DNA of 17,252 nucleotides from an uncultured Eubacteriales bacterium. GTDB lineage: Bacteria; Bacillota; Clostridia; Oscillospirales; CAG-272. Each line of letters begins with the position of its first letter. Position 1 is the stretch's first letter. A model generated the notes under the pieces. The model was not told where the DNA came from. It did not search any database and saw only the letters and a program-made list of their open reading frames with translations. The stretch lies in NCBI GenBank assembly GCA_934476315.1, contig CAKSNQ010000034.1:1-17252 (forward strand), given 5' to 3'. Position numbers and translations under genes: made by a program. This document shows positions 6,477 through 15,173 of the stretch, piece after piece.

Positions 6477-7757
6477 TCAAATGCCGAGCAGCTTCTCCAG
6501 CGCCGCAATCTTGGTGCAGAGGGTCAGGACATGCATGGATTCCTCCATTTTGTCGATGGTCGGCAGGGTGGGTGCGATCCGGATATTGCTGTCGTGCGGG
6601 TCAACGCCGTGCGGGTAGGTTGCCCCGGCGCCCGTCAGCACGACCCCTGCCGCGCGGCAGAGCGCGTAGATTCGTTTGGCACAGCCGTCCGGTGCGAAGA
6701 AGCTGACGAAATATCCGCCTCGCGGATGCGTCCAACGGGCGACGCCCGTCTCCTCGAGGTCCTCGGTCAGGATCTGCTCGACCCGCTCAAAGCGGGGACG
6801 AAGCAGGGCGGCGTGCTTCCGCATATGTTCCCTCACCGCGTCTGCGCTTCCGAAGAAGCGGACATGGCGCATCTGATTGATCTTATCGTAGCCGATGGTC
6901 TGAATTCCCATAATGGGCAGAATCTGAGCAAGATTTCGCTCGGACGCTGCAAAGAACGCCACGCCCGCGCCGGGATAGGTAATCTTGGAGGTGGAGGCGA
7001 AATAGAACACGCGATCCTCGTTGCCATACTTTTCCGCACACGCAAAAATATCCGCCAGCACGTCGGGGGCATCCGGGTAGAAATGATGGAGGGCGTACGC
7101 GTTATCCCACATAATGCGGAAATCCGGCGCCGCCGTCTTCATGCGTGCCAGCCGATCGACGGTCTCGTCGGAATAGGTGTAGCCGTCCGGGTTGGAGTAC
7201 TTGGGGACGCACCAAATGCCCTTGATCGACGCGTCTGCCGCGACCAACGCCTCCACCGTGTCCATATCGGGTCCCGCGGACGTCATAGGAACGGTAATCA
7301 GCTCCACTCCAAGAGATTCCGTCACGGCGAAGTGGCGGTCATACCCGGGGGACGGGCACAAAAACTTGATTTTTCCCTCGCGGCACCACGGGCGCTCGCT
7401 CCCTACCACGCCGTACAGCATGGCACGGGCAACGGTATCATACATCAGGTTCAGCGACGAGTCGCCGCCGACGACGATATGCGAGGCGGGAATCCCGTAC
7501 AGGTCGGAGAACAGCTTTTTCATTTCGGGGATGCCGCTGAGCAAGCCATAGCTCCGGTAATCAAATCCGCCCTCACCCACGCAATCCTGCGGTGTCAGGC
7601 ATGTCAGGATGCCGTCAGACAAAGAGAGCTGTTCCCGGCTGGGCTTTCCGCGGGACAAATCCAGCGAAAGTCCGCGGGACTTGACCTGTTCATATTGTTT
7701 TTTCAATTCGCCGAGGACGCGCATCTGCTCGTCTCTCCCCATCTGTGCGTAGTTCAT
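6477..7757 (-). CDS. Class I/II PLP aminotransferase, aspartate aminotransferase type Ic family
   Basis: A 426-residue pyridoxal-phosphate enzyme. Visible elements are GGDSSLNLMYD (about 97-107), which binds the cofactor phosphate, YSNPDG with Asn189, WDNAY with Asp218 and Tyr221, and FASTSKITYPGAG with the Schiff-base lysine at Lys258. The C-terminal SNIRIAPTLP holds the arginine that binds the substrate alpha-carboxylate. Length and the FASTSKITYPG signature match the subgroup typified by Corynebacterium AspT (PF12897), which transaminates aspartate and glutamate; exact specificity is inferred. The ATG at 7757 follows GAGGAAGAGG. It lies 51 bp after asnS on the same strand with a small hairpin between, so the two probably form one operon linking aspartate supply to asparagine use. 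Confidence 0.85.
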   Translation of the reverse strand: MNYAQMGRDEQMRVLGELKKQYEQVKSRGLSLDLSRGKPSREQLSLSDGILTCLTPQDCVGEGGFDYRSYGLLSGIPEMKKLFSDLYGIPASHIVVGGDSSLNLMYDTVARAMLYGVVGSERPWCREGKIKFLCPSPGYDRHFAVTESLGVELITVPMTSAGPDMDTVEALVAADASIKGIWCVPKYSNPDGYTYSDETVDRLARMKTAAPDFRIMWDNAYALHHFYPDAPDVLADIFACAEKYGNEDRVFYFASTSKITYPGAGVAFFAASERNLAQILPIMGIQTIGYDKINQMRHVRFFGSADAVREHMRKHAALLRPRFERVEQILTEDLEETGVARWTHPRGGYFVSFFAPDGCAKRIYALCRAAGVVLTGAGATYPHGVDPHDSNIRIAPTLPTIDKMEESMHVLTLCTKIAALEKLLGI

Positions 7758-7774
7758 GCCAAAACCTCTTCCTC

Positions 7775-7799
7775 AAAATTGCAGGGCGGCACCCCGCCC
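7775..7799 (-). terminator. Weak hairpin between asnS and the aminotransferase gene
   Basis: On the minus strand, GGGCGG (7799-7794), loop GGTG, CCGCCC (7789-7784), then TGCAATTTT. The short, interrupted T run suggests partial termination or a processing site rather than a full stop, which could set a lower level for the downstream gene. Confidence 0.45.
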
Positions 7800-7808
7800 C
7801 GCTGTGAA

Positions 7809-9203
7809 TTAAAACTCTGCGCTTCCCGTCGTACGGGGGAATGCCTCGACGTCACGGATGTTGGACATTCCCGTGATGTACATAATCAGGCGCTCAAAGC
7901 CAAGTCCGAAGCCGGCGTGCCGTGTGCCGCCGAACTTGCGCAGCTCAATATACCACGAATAATCCTCCGGGCGCAGTCCGAACGTGTGGATGGCGTCCAT
8001 CAGCACATCCAGGCGCTCCTCGCGCTGGGAGCCGCCGATCATCTCGCCCACGCCGGGCACCAGCATATCCGCCGCGGCAACAGTCTTTCCGTCGTCGTTG
8101 CGGCGCATATAGAACGCCTTGATCTCCTTGGGATAGTCGGTCACAAACACCGGCTTCTTGAAGATCTGCTCGGTCAGGTAGCGCTCGTGCTCGGTCTGCA
8201 TATCCATGCCCCAGAAGACCTTATATTCAAACTCATGTCCGGATTCCTCCAGCAGGCGGATTGCATCCGTGTAGCTCACCCGTCCGAAGTCGGCGTCCAC
8301 CAAGGCGTTCAGGCGTGCAAGAAGCGTGTTATCCACGTACTGGTTGAAAAATTCCATCTCGGTGGGACATTCCTGCATGACATAGCGCAACACGTACTTG
8401 ATCATATCCTCGGCGGTGTCCATATAGTCGGTCAGGTCGGCAAACGCCATCTCCGGTTCCACCATCCAGAACTCCGCCGCGTGGCGCTGGGTATTGGAAC
8501 GCTCGGCGCGGAACGTCGGACCGAACGTATAAACATTGGCGTACGCCATGGCGAAGGTCTCGGCGTTGAGCTGTCCGGAAACGGTCAGCCCCGTTTTTTT
8601 GCCGAAGAAATCCTGCGTGTAATCCACCGCGCCGTCCGCCGTCTTGGGGACGTCCTCCAGCGGAAGGGTCGTCACCTGGAACATCTCACCCGCGCCCTCG
8701 CAGTCGGAGCCGGTAATCAGCGGGGTGTTGACGTAGACGAACCCGCGCTCCTGGAAGAAGCGGTGAATGGCGAACGCCGCCACCGAACGGACACGAAACA
8801 CGGCGTTGAACGTGTTGGCACGCGGGCGCAGGTGGGCAATCGTTCTCAGATATTCAAAGGTGTGGCGCTTTTTCTGAAGCGGGTAGTCCGGCGTGGAGGT
8901 TCCCTCCACCTCGACCTCGGTGGCTTTCAGCTCAAAGGGTTGCTTTGCCTCCGGCGTCAGCGTGAAGATCCCGCGGACCACAAAAGCGGCACCCACGTTC
9001 TGCTTGGCGATCTCTTTGTAATTTTCCAGCTTTTCCGCCTCAATCACGACCTGAAGGTTTTTCAGCGTACTTCCGTCATTCAGCTCGATGAACCCGAATG
9101 CGTTGGAGGCGCGGATGGTTCTCGCCCAGCCGGCAACCGTGATACTTTGCCCGCCGAACGTCTGTGCCTCGCGGAAAAGTTGTTTTACAGAGATACGTTT
9201 CAT
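7809..9203 (-). CDS. asnS: Asparagine-tRNA ligase
   Basis: Charges tRNA-Asn with asparagine in the cytoplasm; 464 residues, the usual bacterial length. The N-terminal OB-fold anticodon-binding domain covers about residues 15-105, with VAGWARTIRASNAFGFIELNDGS. The class II catalytic domain follows: motif 2 is FRAERSNTQRHAAEFWMVEP (231-250) and motif 3 is GFGLGFERL (431-439). The stretch YVNTPLITGSDCEGAGEMF with its GAGEMF favours AsnRS over AspRS. The ATG at 9203 follows AGAGAGGAA. A clear promoter lies about 150 bp upstream, giving a leader of roughly 144 nt that contains no T-box motif, so control differs from the trp operon. The aminotransferase gene follows. Confidence 0.96.
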   Translation of the reverse strand: MKRISVKQLFREAQTFGGQSITVAGWARTIRASNAFGFIELNDGSTLKNLQVVIEAEKLENYKEIAKQNVGAAFVVRGIFTLTPEAKQPFELKATEVEVEGTSTPDYPLQKKRHTFEYLRTIAHLRPRANTFNAVFRVRSVAAFAIHRFFQERGFVYVNTPLITGSDCEGAGEMFQVTTLPLEDVPKTADGAVDYTQDFFGKKTGLTVSGQLNAETFAMAYANVYTFGPTFRAERSNTQRHAAEFWMVEPEMAFADLTDYMDTAEDMIKYVLRYVMQECPTEMEFFNQYVDNTLLARLNALVDADFGRVSYTDAIRLLEESGHEFEYKVFWGMDMQTEHERYLTEQIFKKPVFVTDYPKEIKAFYMRRNDDGKTVAAADMLVPGVGEMIGGSQREERLDVLMDAIHTFGLRPEDYSWYIELRKFGGTRHAGFGLGFERLIMYITGMSNIRDVEAFPRTTGSAEF

Positions 9204-9353
9204 GAATAGTTCCTCTCTTTTTTAATTTTCATTCAATTTGGAAAAGGAAACCGCAACATCGGTGAGGTCAACGGTACAATGCGCATCCGCCGCGGCAGAA
9301 AAGTTCAATTTCAACGGTCGTCCGGGGGTTCCGGCACGCCACGAACCTTGCTC

Positions 9354-9382
9354 ATTATACCATGCTTTTTTCAAAATTGCAA
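9354..9382 (-). promoter_or_regulatory. Promoter of asnS
   Basis: On the minus strand, -35 TTGCAA (9382-9377), a 17-bp spacer and a perfect -10 TATAAT (9359-9354), preceded by A/T-rich DNA. The arrangement is the same as in the ymfF promoter. The predicted start near 9347 leaves a 144-nt leader. Confidence 0.85.
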
Positions 9383-9429
9383 GAGTCTTTTCCTCAATTT
9401 TCAATATTTTTCTTAAAATCCGTTTGATT

Positions 9430-11871
9430 TCACGATTTTCCCCAGAATTTTCGCACAGATTCTGCAAGTTCGTTCGCATTTCCTGCATATTTGGCATGCA
9501 GCCAATGCCCAGGGAAGAGCCCACGGTAGACGGGAGTGGCGTACCGATCATCAATCAGAACGACTACGCCGCGGTCGTCCTCGCGACGGATGACCCGTCC
9601 TGCCGCCTGGAGGACGTGATTCATTCCCGGGTAGAGGTACACATATTCATACCCGTGCTCGAGGCGATCCTGGTAATATTCCTGCAACACGTTCAGCTCA
9701 TTGGAAATTCCGGGCAAGCCGACTCCGACAATTACCGACCCGATCAGGCGGGAGCCGGGAAGGTCGACGCCCTCGGAAAACGAGCCGCCCAGCACACAGA
9801 AGCCGACGCGAAGCACCCCGGTATCCGCGGGGAACGCGTCGAGGAACGTTTCCTTTTCCGCTGTGCGCATGCCCTTCTTTTGCAGGACGGTACGCACGTG
9901 TGGGTATCGGGCGCAAAACTGCCGATAGACAAGTTCCATATAGGCGTAGGAGGGAAAATACACGATGTAATTCCCCTTTTTGGGCGCGACCGTTGCGGCG
10001 ATGCAGGACGCGATCACGCGGGCGGAGTCCTCGCGGTTCTCATAGCGTGTGCTGATTTTATCGACGATAAACAGCCCCAGGTTTTCCCGATTGAACGGCG
10101 AGGGGAGCGACAGTCGATCTGCCGCACTGCCGCCGCCCAGCACGTCGGCAAAGTAGGACAGCGGCGTCAGGGTCGCCGAGAACAGAACCGTACTGACCGC
10201 CCGATGCATCATCTGATCCAAAAGCTCCGAGGGGTCCATACAAAACAGCTTGACCCGGAGTTCTCCCCGCGCAATCTCCACGCAGGTGGAGTAGTGCTCG
10301 TCATACAGCTCCAGAATACAGAAATATTCCCGCAGAACACGGAGCAGGTCGGAGACCTGCGGGGCGACGTCCTCCTCGCGGTGCGCGCGAAGCCAGCCGC
10401 TCGCCTGGTCGGCAAACCATCGCAATTTTTCGTTCCACTCGTCCGGCATGGCGTGCGTCAGGCAAAAACCGTATTCCCTTCCCGCCTCGTCCGTTGTCAG
10501 CGTGTCCCGGCACATGCGGCGCAGTCTCCGCATGGCGCGGATAAGTGTCTCCAGCGCCTCATTCAAAGTTTTGTCCCGCCGATCCACCCGGGCGTAGACC
10601 CGCTCCAGCGTCCGACATTCCAGTGTTGCGGAGTACATGTCCCGTGCGCGATCGGGAAGGTTATGCGCCTCGTCGATGAGGAAAACATTTTTTCCCCGCG
10701 CCGGTGCGTCGGGGAAAAAATAGCGGCGCAGGTAGACCATCGGGTCAAAGACGTAGTTATAGTCACCGATGATGACGTCGCAAAACTCGGAGACGTCCAG
10801 CGACAGCTCGTACGGGCAGACGCTATGGTGCCCGGCAACTTCAAGCAGGCGTGTGCGGTTATAGCCGTTGCCGCCGGTGAGCAATTTCTCAAGCGCGCCC
10901 CACACGCGGTCATAGTAGCCCGCCGCGTATGCGCACTCCACGCTGTTACAATGCGTGGAAAGCGAGGCGCCGCCCCCCGTCCCTGTCGGTGCGCACGGGC
11001 AGATATGCTCCCGCGCCGTCAGGACGACCGCGCGGATCGGTGCACCGCACGCGACCATACGTCGAACGGCTTCAACCGCCTCCCGCCGTGTGCTTGCTTT
11101 GGCGGTCAGGTAAAAGACACGATCACAACGTCCCTCGCCGCGCGCCCGAAGTGCCGGGTAGAGAGTGGAGACCGTTTTCCCGATGCCCGTCGGCGCCTGG
11201 ATGAACAGTCGTTCGCCGCCCCGCACGGCGCGGTGGACGGCACGGATCATGTCCTCCTGTCCCGGGCGCATGTCCCGGTATGGAAAGACCATATGGGCAA
11301 TGGCGGGCAGGTGGGTCAAGGTATGCTCCGCAATCAATTTCGCTCTCGGAGCGAGCTTTTGCAAAAGTCCGAGGTAAAATTCCCTCAGCTCCTCCACCGA
11401 CGCCTCGCTCGTGCGCTCGCGGGTGCGTTCATCCGAGATGCTGACGCAGACGAGCGACATCCGCACCCTGGGCAGTTGCTTGGCACAGCAAAGAAAATAC
11501 GCGTAGATGCGAAGCTGTGCCATGTAGCTCTCAGGCACGGGGGAATGAAACGCGCGCCCGCCCATCGACTTGATCTCCTCGACGGTATACAGTCCGTCAT
11601 GATCCAGCCGCACGGCATCGGCGCGTCCGCTGACGCTGTATGTCAGCTCCCCGTAACGGCAGGCGTGATGGAGCGGGACCTCCGGGCGATACTGCATGCC
11701 GTACTCTTTGGCTTTGTCCTCCTGCCATCGGCGATGAATCTGCGCGCCGACGCGTCCGCGCTCAAACAGCGCCCGTCCGCCGCCGTACTCCAGATCTCCC
11801 GCCCCCAGTGTCAGGGCGCACAGCTCGCGCACCGAAAGCTCTATGGCGGCTGTATTCTCATTATATTTCAT
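9430..11871 (-). CDS. DinG/XPD-like Fe-S superfamily 2 DNA helicase with N-terminal PD-(D/E)XK nuclease-like domain
   Basis: An 813-residue protein. The N-terminal ~180 residues resemble a RecB/Cas4-type nuclease: GRAD (Asp85), EEIKS (Glu99, Lys101) and Gln119 with Tyr123 form a PD-(D/E)XK-plus-QxxxY pattern. The helicase part has Walker A QAPTGIGKT (225-233), DEAH (400-403), motif III FSATLTP and motif VI QAAGRVIRR. Between Walker A and DEAH lie cysteines C291/C293, C308, C313 and C352 (HCNSVEC and VCPYELSLD), the place and spacing of the XPD-type 4Fe-4S cluster. It probably unwinds DNA 5' to 3' in repair. The domain pairing is known in Firmicutes; this is not E. coli-type DinG, so I give no symbol. 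The ATG at 11871 follows GGGAGG by seven bases. It is last in the ymfF-folD direction, after a weak terminator. Confidence 0.88.
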   Translation of the reverse strand: MKYNENTAAIELSVRELCALTLGAGDLEYGGGRALFERGRVGAQIHRRWQEDKAKEYGMQYRPEVPLHHACRYGELTYSVSGRADAVRLDHDGLYTVEEIKSMGGRAFHSPVPESYMAQLRIYAYFLCCAKQLPRVRMSLVCVSISDERTRERTSEASVEELREFYLGLLQKLAPRAKLIAEHTLTHLPAIAHMVFPYRDMRPGQEDMIRAVHRAVRGGERLFIQAPTGIGKTVSTLYPALRARGEGRCDRVFYLTAKASTRREAVEAVRRMVACGAPIRAVVLTAREHICPCAPTGTGGGASLSTHCNSVECAYAAGYYDRVWGALEKLLTGGNGYNRTRLLEVAGHHSVCPYELSLDVSEFCDVIIGDYNYVFDPMVYLRRYFFPDAPARGKNVFLIDEAHNLPDRARDMYSATLECRTLERVYARVDRRDKTLNEALETLIRAMRRLRRMCRDTLTTDEAGREYGFCLTHAMPDEWNEKLRWFADQASGWLRAHREEDVAPQVSDLLRVLREYFCILELYDEHYSTCVEIARGELRVKLFCMDPSELLDQMMHRAVSTVLFSATLTPLSYFADVLGGGSAADRLSLPSPFNRENLGLFIVDKISTRYENREDSARVIASCIAATVAPKKGNYIVYFPSYAYMELVYRQFCARYPHVRTVLQKKGMRTAEKETFLDAFPADTGVLRVGFCVLGGSFSEGVDLPGSRLIGSVIVGVGLPGISNELNVLQEYYQDRLEHGYEYVYLYPGMNHVLQAAGRVIRREDDRGVVVLIDDRYATPVYRGLFPGHWLHAKYAGNANELAESVRKFWGKS

Positions 11872-11908
11872 CCACGGACCTCCCGTGCGGAAGTTTCTTT
11901 TCGTGATG

Positions 11909-11929
11909 GAAAAAACCGCGGCACGCGGT
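11909..11929 (-). terminator. Short terminator between folD and the helicase gene
   Basis: On the minus strand, ACCGCG, loop TGC, CGCGGT (11929-11915), then TTTTTT counting the stem's last T. The stem is only 6 bp, so read-through to the helicase gene is likely; no convincing separate promoter is visible in the 40 bp that follow. Confidence 0.65.
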
Positions 11930-11931
11930 AG

Positions 11932-12789
11932 TCAGCGGGAGCAAATCTGCTCCTCTGCCGCCCGCAGGGTATTGCGCATCAGCATGGCGATCGTCATGGG
12001 ACCGACGCCTCCCGGCACGGGCGTGATGTAGGACGCCACCGGCTCGACCGACGAAAAATTCACGTCTCCGTGCAATTTTCCGTCCGCGCCGCGGTTGATT
12101 CCGACGTCGATGACGACCGCGCCCGGTTTGACCATTTCCGCGGTGAAGAAGTCCGCCCGCCCGATGGCGGCAACGAGAATATCTGCCCGACGCGTCACCT
12201 CGGCGAGATTGCGGGTACGGCTGTGACACACGGTCACGGTTCCGTTCGCCCCAAGGAGCAGTTGCGCCATGGGCTTTCCCACGATGTCGGAGCGTCCGAC
12301 GACGACGCATTCCCGCCCCACGATCTCAATTTGGGAGCGGCGGAGCAATTCCATGACGCCTGCGGGCGTACACGGCAGAATCTTTGCCTGTCCCAGCGAC
12401 AAAAGCCCGATATTATACGGGTGAAACGCGTCCACGTCCTTGCACGGGTCGATGCGAAGGAGTACCCGGCGCTCGTCCAGTCCTGCGGGGAGCGGGAGTT
12501 GAACCAGGATTCCGTGCACGGTCGGGTCGGCGTTCAATCGATCAATCACCGCATCCAGCTCGCTTTGCGGCACGGTGGCAGGCAGGACAATCTGCTCCGA
12601 GCGAAAGCCGATCTCCTCGCAGGCGCGGCCTTTATTTCTTACGTAGACCTGCGATGCGGGATCATCTCCGACGAGCACCACCGCAAGGCAGGGCTGTACT
12701 CCGTGTGCGGCGAGAAAATCCGCGGTTTCCCGCTTCAACTCTGCGCGAATCTGCGCCGCAATTCCCTTTCCGTCAATGATGTTCGCCAT
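11932..12789 (-). CDS. folD: Bifunctional methylenetetrahydrofolate dehydrogenase / methenyltetrahydrofolate cyclohydrolase
   Basis: Interconverts 5,10-methylene-, 5,10-methenyl- and 10-formyl-tetrahydrofolate with NADP in the cytoplasm. The 285-residue length is normal. YVRNKGRACEEIG (49-61) carries the catalytic Tyr49 and Lys53, VHGILVQLPLP (91-101) holds Gln97, DPCKDVDAFHP follows, and VVVGRSDIVGKP (162-173) is the dinucleotide-binding site. The C-terminal PVPGGVGPMTIAML is the family signature. The reading frame is open to 13179, but the ATG at 12789 follows GGAGG and gives the standard MANIIDGKGIA start; the upstream part is a shadow of lgt. The start lies 17 bp inside the 3' end of lgt, so the two are probably translationally coupled. 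Confidence 0.96.
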   Translation of the reverse strand: MANIIDGKGIAAQIRAELKRETADFLAAHGVQPCLAVVLVGDDPASQVYVRNKGRACEEIGFRSEQIVLPATVPQSELDAVIDRLNADPTVHGILVQLPLPAGLDERRVLLRIDPCKDVDAFHPYNIGLLSLGQAKILPCTPAGVMELLRRSQIEIVGRECVVVGRSDIVGKPMAQLLLGANGTVTVCHSRTRNLAEVTRRADILVAAIGRADFFTAEMVKPGAVVIDVGINRGADGKLHGDVNFSSVEPVASYITPVPGGVGPMTIAMLMRNTLRAAEEQICSR

Positions 12790-13819
12790 CGTTTCCGTCC
12801 TCCGTCTCCTGCGGCACTTGCGTTGCTTTCTCCGGGTCTGCAGGTTCGGCAGTTGCATCGGAGGTCGTCTGCGGCTCCTCGTTCGTCTCAGGCGCATGCT
12901 CTCCGGCAGGCGCGGCGGCAGTGCCGTCGGCTTCCGCAAAGACCGGAACATACGTTCCCTGTTTGCTCTGGCGGTGGGCTCTGACCAGTCCCACCACGAA
13001 CAGTGCGCCGAACACGGCAAAGCACAAAAATCCGACGAGTTGGGAAACGCGGATGCTCGTTCCCGGCAGGTACAGGCTATCGGTGCGCAGTCCCTCAATG
13101 AACATCCGCCCGAAGCCGTACCACGCAAGGTACGCCGAGATGATCTGTCCGTTGAATTTTTTGCGCGGGTACAGCACAAAGCCGATCAGCGCAAAGCCCA
13201 GCAGATTCCATGCCGATTCGTACAGAAACGTCGGGTGGACAAACGCCATCTCCGGCGTATTCAGGTCGTTCGGGAACAGCCCCATGCGCAAAAAGTACAA
13301 CGGGTGTCCCTCGGAAACGATGCCGCCGTGCGCCTCGCCGTTGAAGAAATTTCCCCAACGTCCGAGCGCCTGCGCCACCATAACGCCCGGGGCGACCATA
13401 TCACAGGCGCGGAGGAAATTTTTCTTTTTGACTCTGCAATAGACCAAAATGGTGATAATTCCCCCGATAATGCCGCCGTAGATGGCAAGTCCGCCGCTGC
13501 GGATGTCCACGATGTCGCGCAGGTTCTCGAAAAATCCGCGACCCGGGAGCACGAAGCTGTTCCATTTCATGACAACGTAATACAGTCTTGCGCTGATGAC
13601 GCCGAAAATGATCCCGTACAGGCACAAATCCAGCACGTTGTCAAGGACAAAGCCCTCTTTGCGACTCCGGTACGCGGCGTAGAGAAACGCCAAGACCATG
13701 CCGAGTGTGATAAGGATCCCGTACCAGCGGATCTCCACGCCAAAGACGGTGAACGCCACCTTATTGACGGTAAAAGTCTCGATTCCCAGTCCCGGGAAAG
13801 AAATGTCAACCAAGTTCAT
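12773..13819 (-). CDS. lgt: Prolipoprotein diacylglyceryl transferase with a long polar C-terminal tail
   Basis: The membrane enzyme that moves diacylglycerol from phosphatidylglycerol to the lipobox cysteine of prolipoproteins, the first step of lipoprotein maturation. The signature GRWGNFFNGE (153-162) is intact, RSGGLAIYGG (107-116) and ARLYYV match conserved regions, and about seven membrane segments cover residues 20-280. The ATG at 13819 is chosen over 13855 because AGGAG lies nine bases before it and the protein begins MNLVDISFPGLG. From about residue 285 to 348 the protein continues as a Glu-, Ala-, Pro- and Thr-rich, probably disordered tail ending GNDGEHH; usual family members stop near 260-290. 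The start overlaps ymfH by 14 bp. Predicted lipoproteins such as TrpX would be substrates. Confidence 0.95.
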   Translation of the reverse strand: MNLVDISFPGLGIETFTVNKVAFTVFGVEIRWYGILITLGMVLAFLYAAYRSRKEGFVLDNVLDLCLYGIIFGVISARLYYVVMKWNSFVLPGRGFFENLRDIVDIRSGGLAIYGGIIGGIITILVYCRVKKKNFLRACDMVAPGVMVAQALGRWGNFFNGEAHGGIVSEGHPLYFLRMGLFPNDLNTPEMAFVHPTFLYESAWNLLGFALIGFVLYPRKKFNGQIISAYLAWYGFGRMFIEGLRTDSLYLPGTSIRVSQLVGFLCFAVFGALFVVGLVRAHRQSKQGTYVPVFAEADGTAAAPAGEHAPETNEEPQTTSDATAEPADPEKATQVPQETEDGNDGEHH

Positions 13820-15173
13820 TTGTGTCCTCTCCTTGCTCTTTTTTATTCTGTACAACGGTCAGCGCGGTCGCCGCCGTGTTGCGCATGGTATGCAGAAGCG
13901 CCGCGATCTCCCCGCGCCCGATCGTGCGGATGGCATGAAGCGGTTCGAACAGCGGGTACCCATTATGCTGAGCCTCCACCAAAAGCTCGGCGATGTCCTC
14001 CGGGAAATCCAGGTCCGACACGAAGTCCGCATACAGCACGCGGCGGCTACGCTCCAGGTCTTCTTCGGGGATTCCCCCGCTGTCCAGCCGCTCCAGCGCC
14101 CGGAAATACGCCTCCAGCACCTGCTCCGGGCAATCGCACTCTCCCGTCACCGCGTGATAGGCGAACTGCGAGGTCACGGAGTAGCCGTAGGAATAGCCCG
14201 GTGTGATCATTCCGCGCTCGAACAGGCGGCTGTAAAAGTCCCCTGCCCGTGAAAATGCGATCTCGCTGACCAGGTTCATCGCCGTTTCCCGACGCAACCG
14301 CTCCTGCGGGTTCTGTGGGATGTCGGTGTCCTTGAACCCGATCTGAAACAGCGGCTTTGCCACCGGTGCGTAGCATGTAAGGCGGCGATGTACCACCTCC
14401 GGGCGCTCCCGGTACTGTCGGTGGGTCCCCGCCATGTGTGCGGCGCACCGTTCGTTCCAGCCCCGGAGGACTCGATCGCAAACGGCAAGCACCTGTTCCG
14501 TCTCCATCTCCGCACAGACCGTCAGCGTCATATTCTCCGGACGGTAAAACGCGTAGTAGGAATCGTACAGACATTGCGGCGTGATTTTGGCGATAGTCGC
14601 GGATGAACCGCAGATGCGGTAGCGCACGGGATGTGCCGCGTACATGGCACGCATGCCGCCCTCGTAGAGCGCCTCCCACGCGTCATCCAGCCCGGCGCGG
14701 ATTTCTTCATCGATGATTCCCCGCTCGCGGCGGATGCCCTCCTCCGTGAAATACGGATGTGTCACAAAATCCAAAAGGAGCGCGAGCGCCTGCGGAAAAT
14801 TCTCCGCAGATTCAAACAGATACACCGTTTTTTCGTGATCCGTCCACGCGTTGGACTCGGCGCCGATGTCGGAAAATTTCTCGTTGACGTCGTGTCCGTC
14901 CTCGCCCGTGAACAATTTATGCTCCAGAAAATGCGCCACGCCGCGCGGGGTTTGGTATTCCCCGGTCGGCAATGCAAAGCAACTGTCCTGAGCGCCGAAA
15001 CGGACCGACAGCATGGCACAGCCGCTTGCCGCGCGCTTGGGGAACACCGCGACCTTCAACCCGCTCTCGTGCGTTACGGTATCGTAGCGCTCCCGTAGCA
15101 TCGGAACGCTGTGGCGGGTGACGGTTCGGTCGCCGCAGAGAATGTCGCGCGCCTCGATTTGAATGTCAGGCAT
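13806..15173 (-). CDS. ymfH: M16 family metalloprotease YmfH (active-type partner)
   Basis: A 455-residue zinc protease of the pitrilysin/M16 family. The inverted zinc motif HFLEH (81-85) and the third ligand in RGIIDEEI (Glu156/157, about 76 residues on) are present, so it should be catalytic. The arginine/tyrosine pair expected in the C-terminal half fits the SYGYSVTSQFAYH region. The ATG at 15173 follows GGAGG by eight bases; upstream frame extension belongs to ymfF. It overlaps the ymfF stop as ATGCCTGA (8 bp). In Bacillus the pair YmfF/YmfH is associated with 5-aminopentanol modification of EF-P (NCBI spells it YfmF/YfmH); transfer of that role here is inference. The substrate is unknown. 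Confidence 0.88.
   Translation of the reverse strand: MPDIQIEARDILCGDRTVTRHSVPMLRERYDTVTHESGLKVAVFPKRAASGCAMLSVRFGAQDSCFALPTGEYQTPRGVAHFLEHKLFTGEDGHDVNEKFSDIGAESNAWTDHEKTVYLFESAENFPQALALLLDFVTHPYFTEEGIRRERGIIDEEIRAGLDDAWEALYEGGMRAMYAAHPVRYRICGSSATIAKITPQCLYDSYYAFYRPENMTLTVCAEMETEQVLAVCDRVLRGWNERCAAHMAGTHRQYRERPEVVHRRLTCYAPVAKPLFQIGFKDTDIPQNPQERLRRETAMNLVSEIAFSRAGDFYSRLFERGMITPGYSYGYSVTSQFAYHAVTGECDCPEQVLEAYFRALERLDSGGIPEEDLERSRRVLYADFVSDLDFPEDIAELLVEAQHNGYPLFEPLHAIRTIGRGEIAALLHTMRNTAATALTVVQNKKEQGEDTNELG

Noticed and set aside
6531..9209. 892-residue plus-strand open frame opposite the aminotransferase and asnS genes
   Set aside because: It mirrors two well-identified genes and has no recognisable family or ribosome binding site; such open antisense frames arise from GC-rich codon bias.
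9238..11931. 897-residue plus-strand open frame opposite the helicase gene
   Set aside because: Antisense shadow of a gene with all helicase motifs; its sequence is His/Arg/Gln-rich and shows no domain.
12776..14206. 476-residue plus-strand open frame opposite lgt and ymfH
   Set aside because: It spans two confirmed minus-strand genes and looks like a composition artefact.
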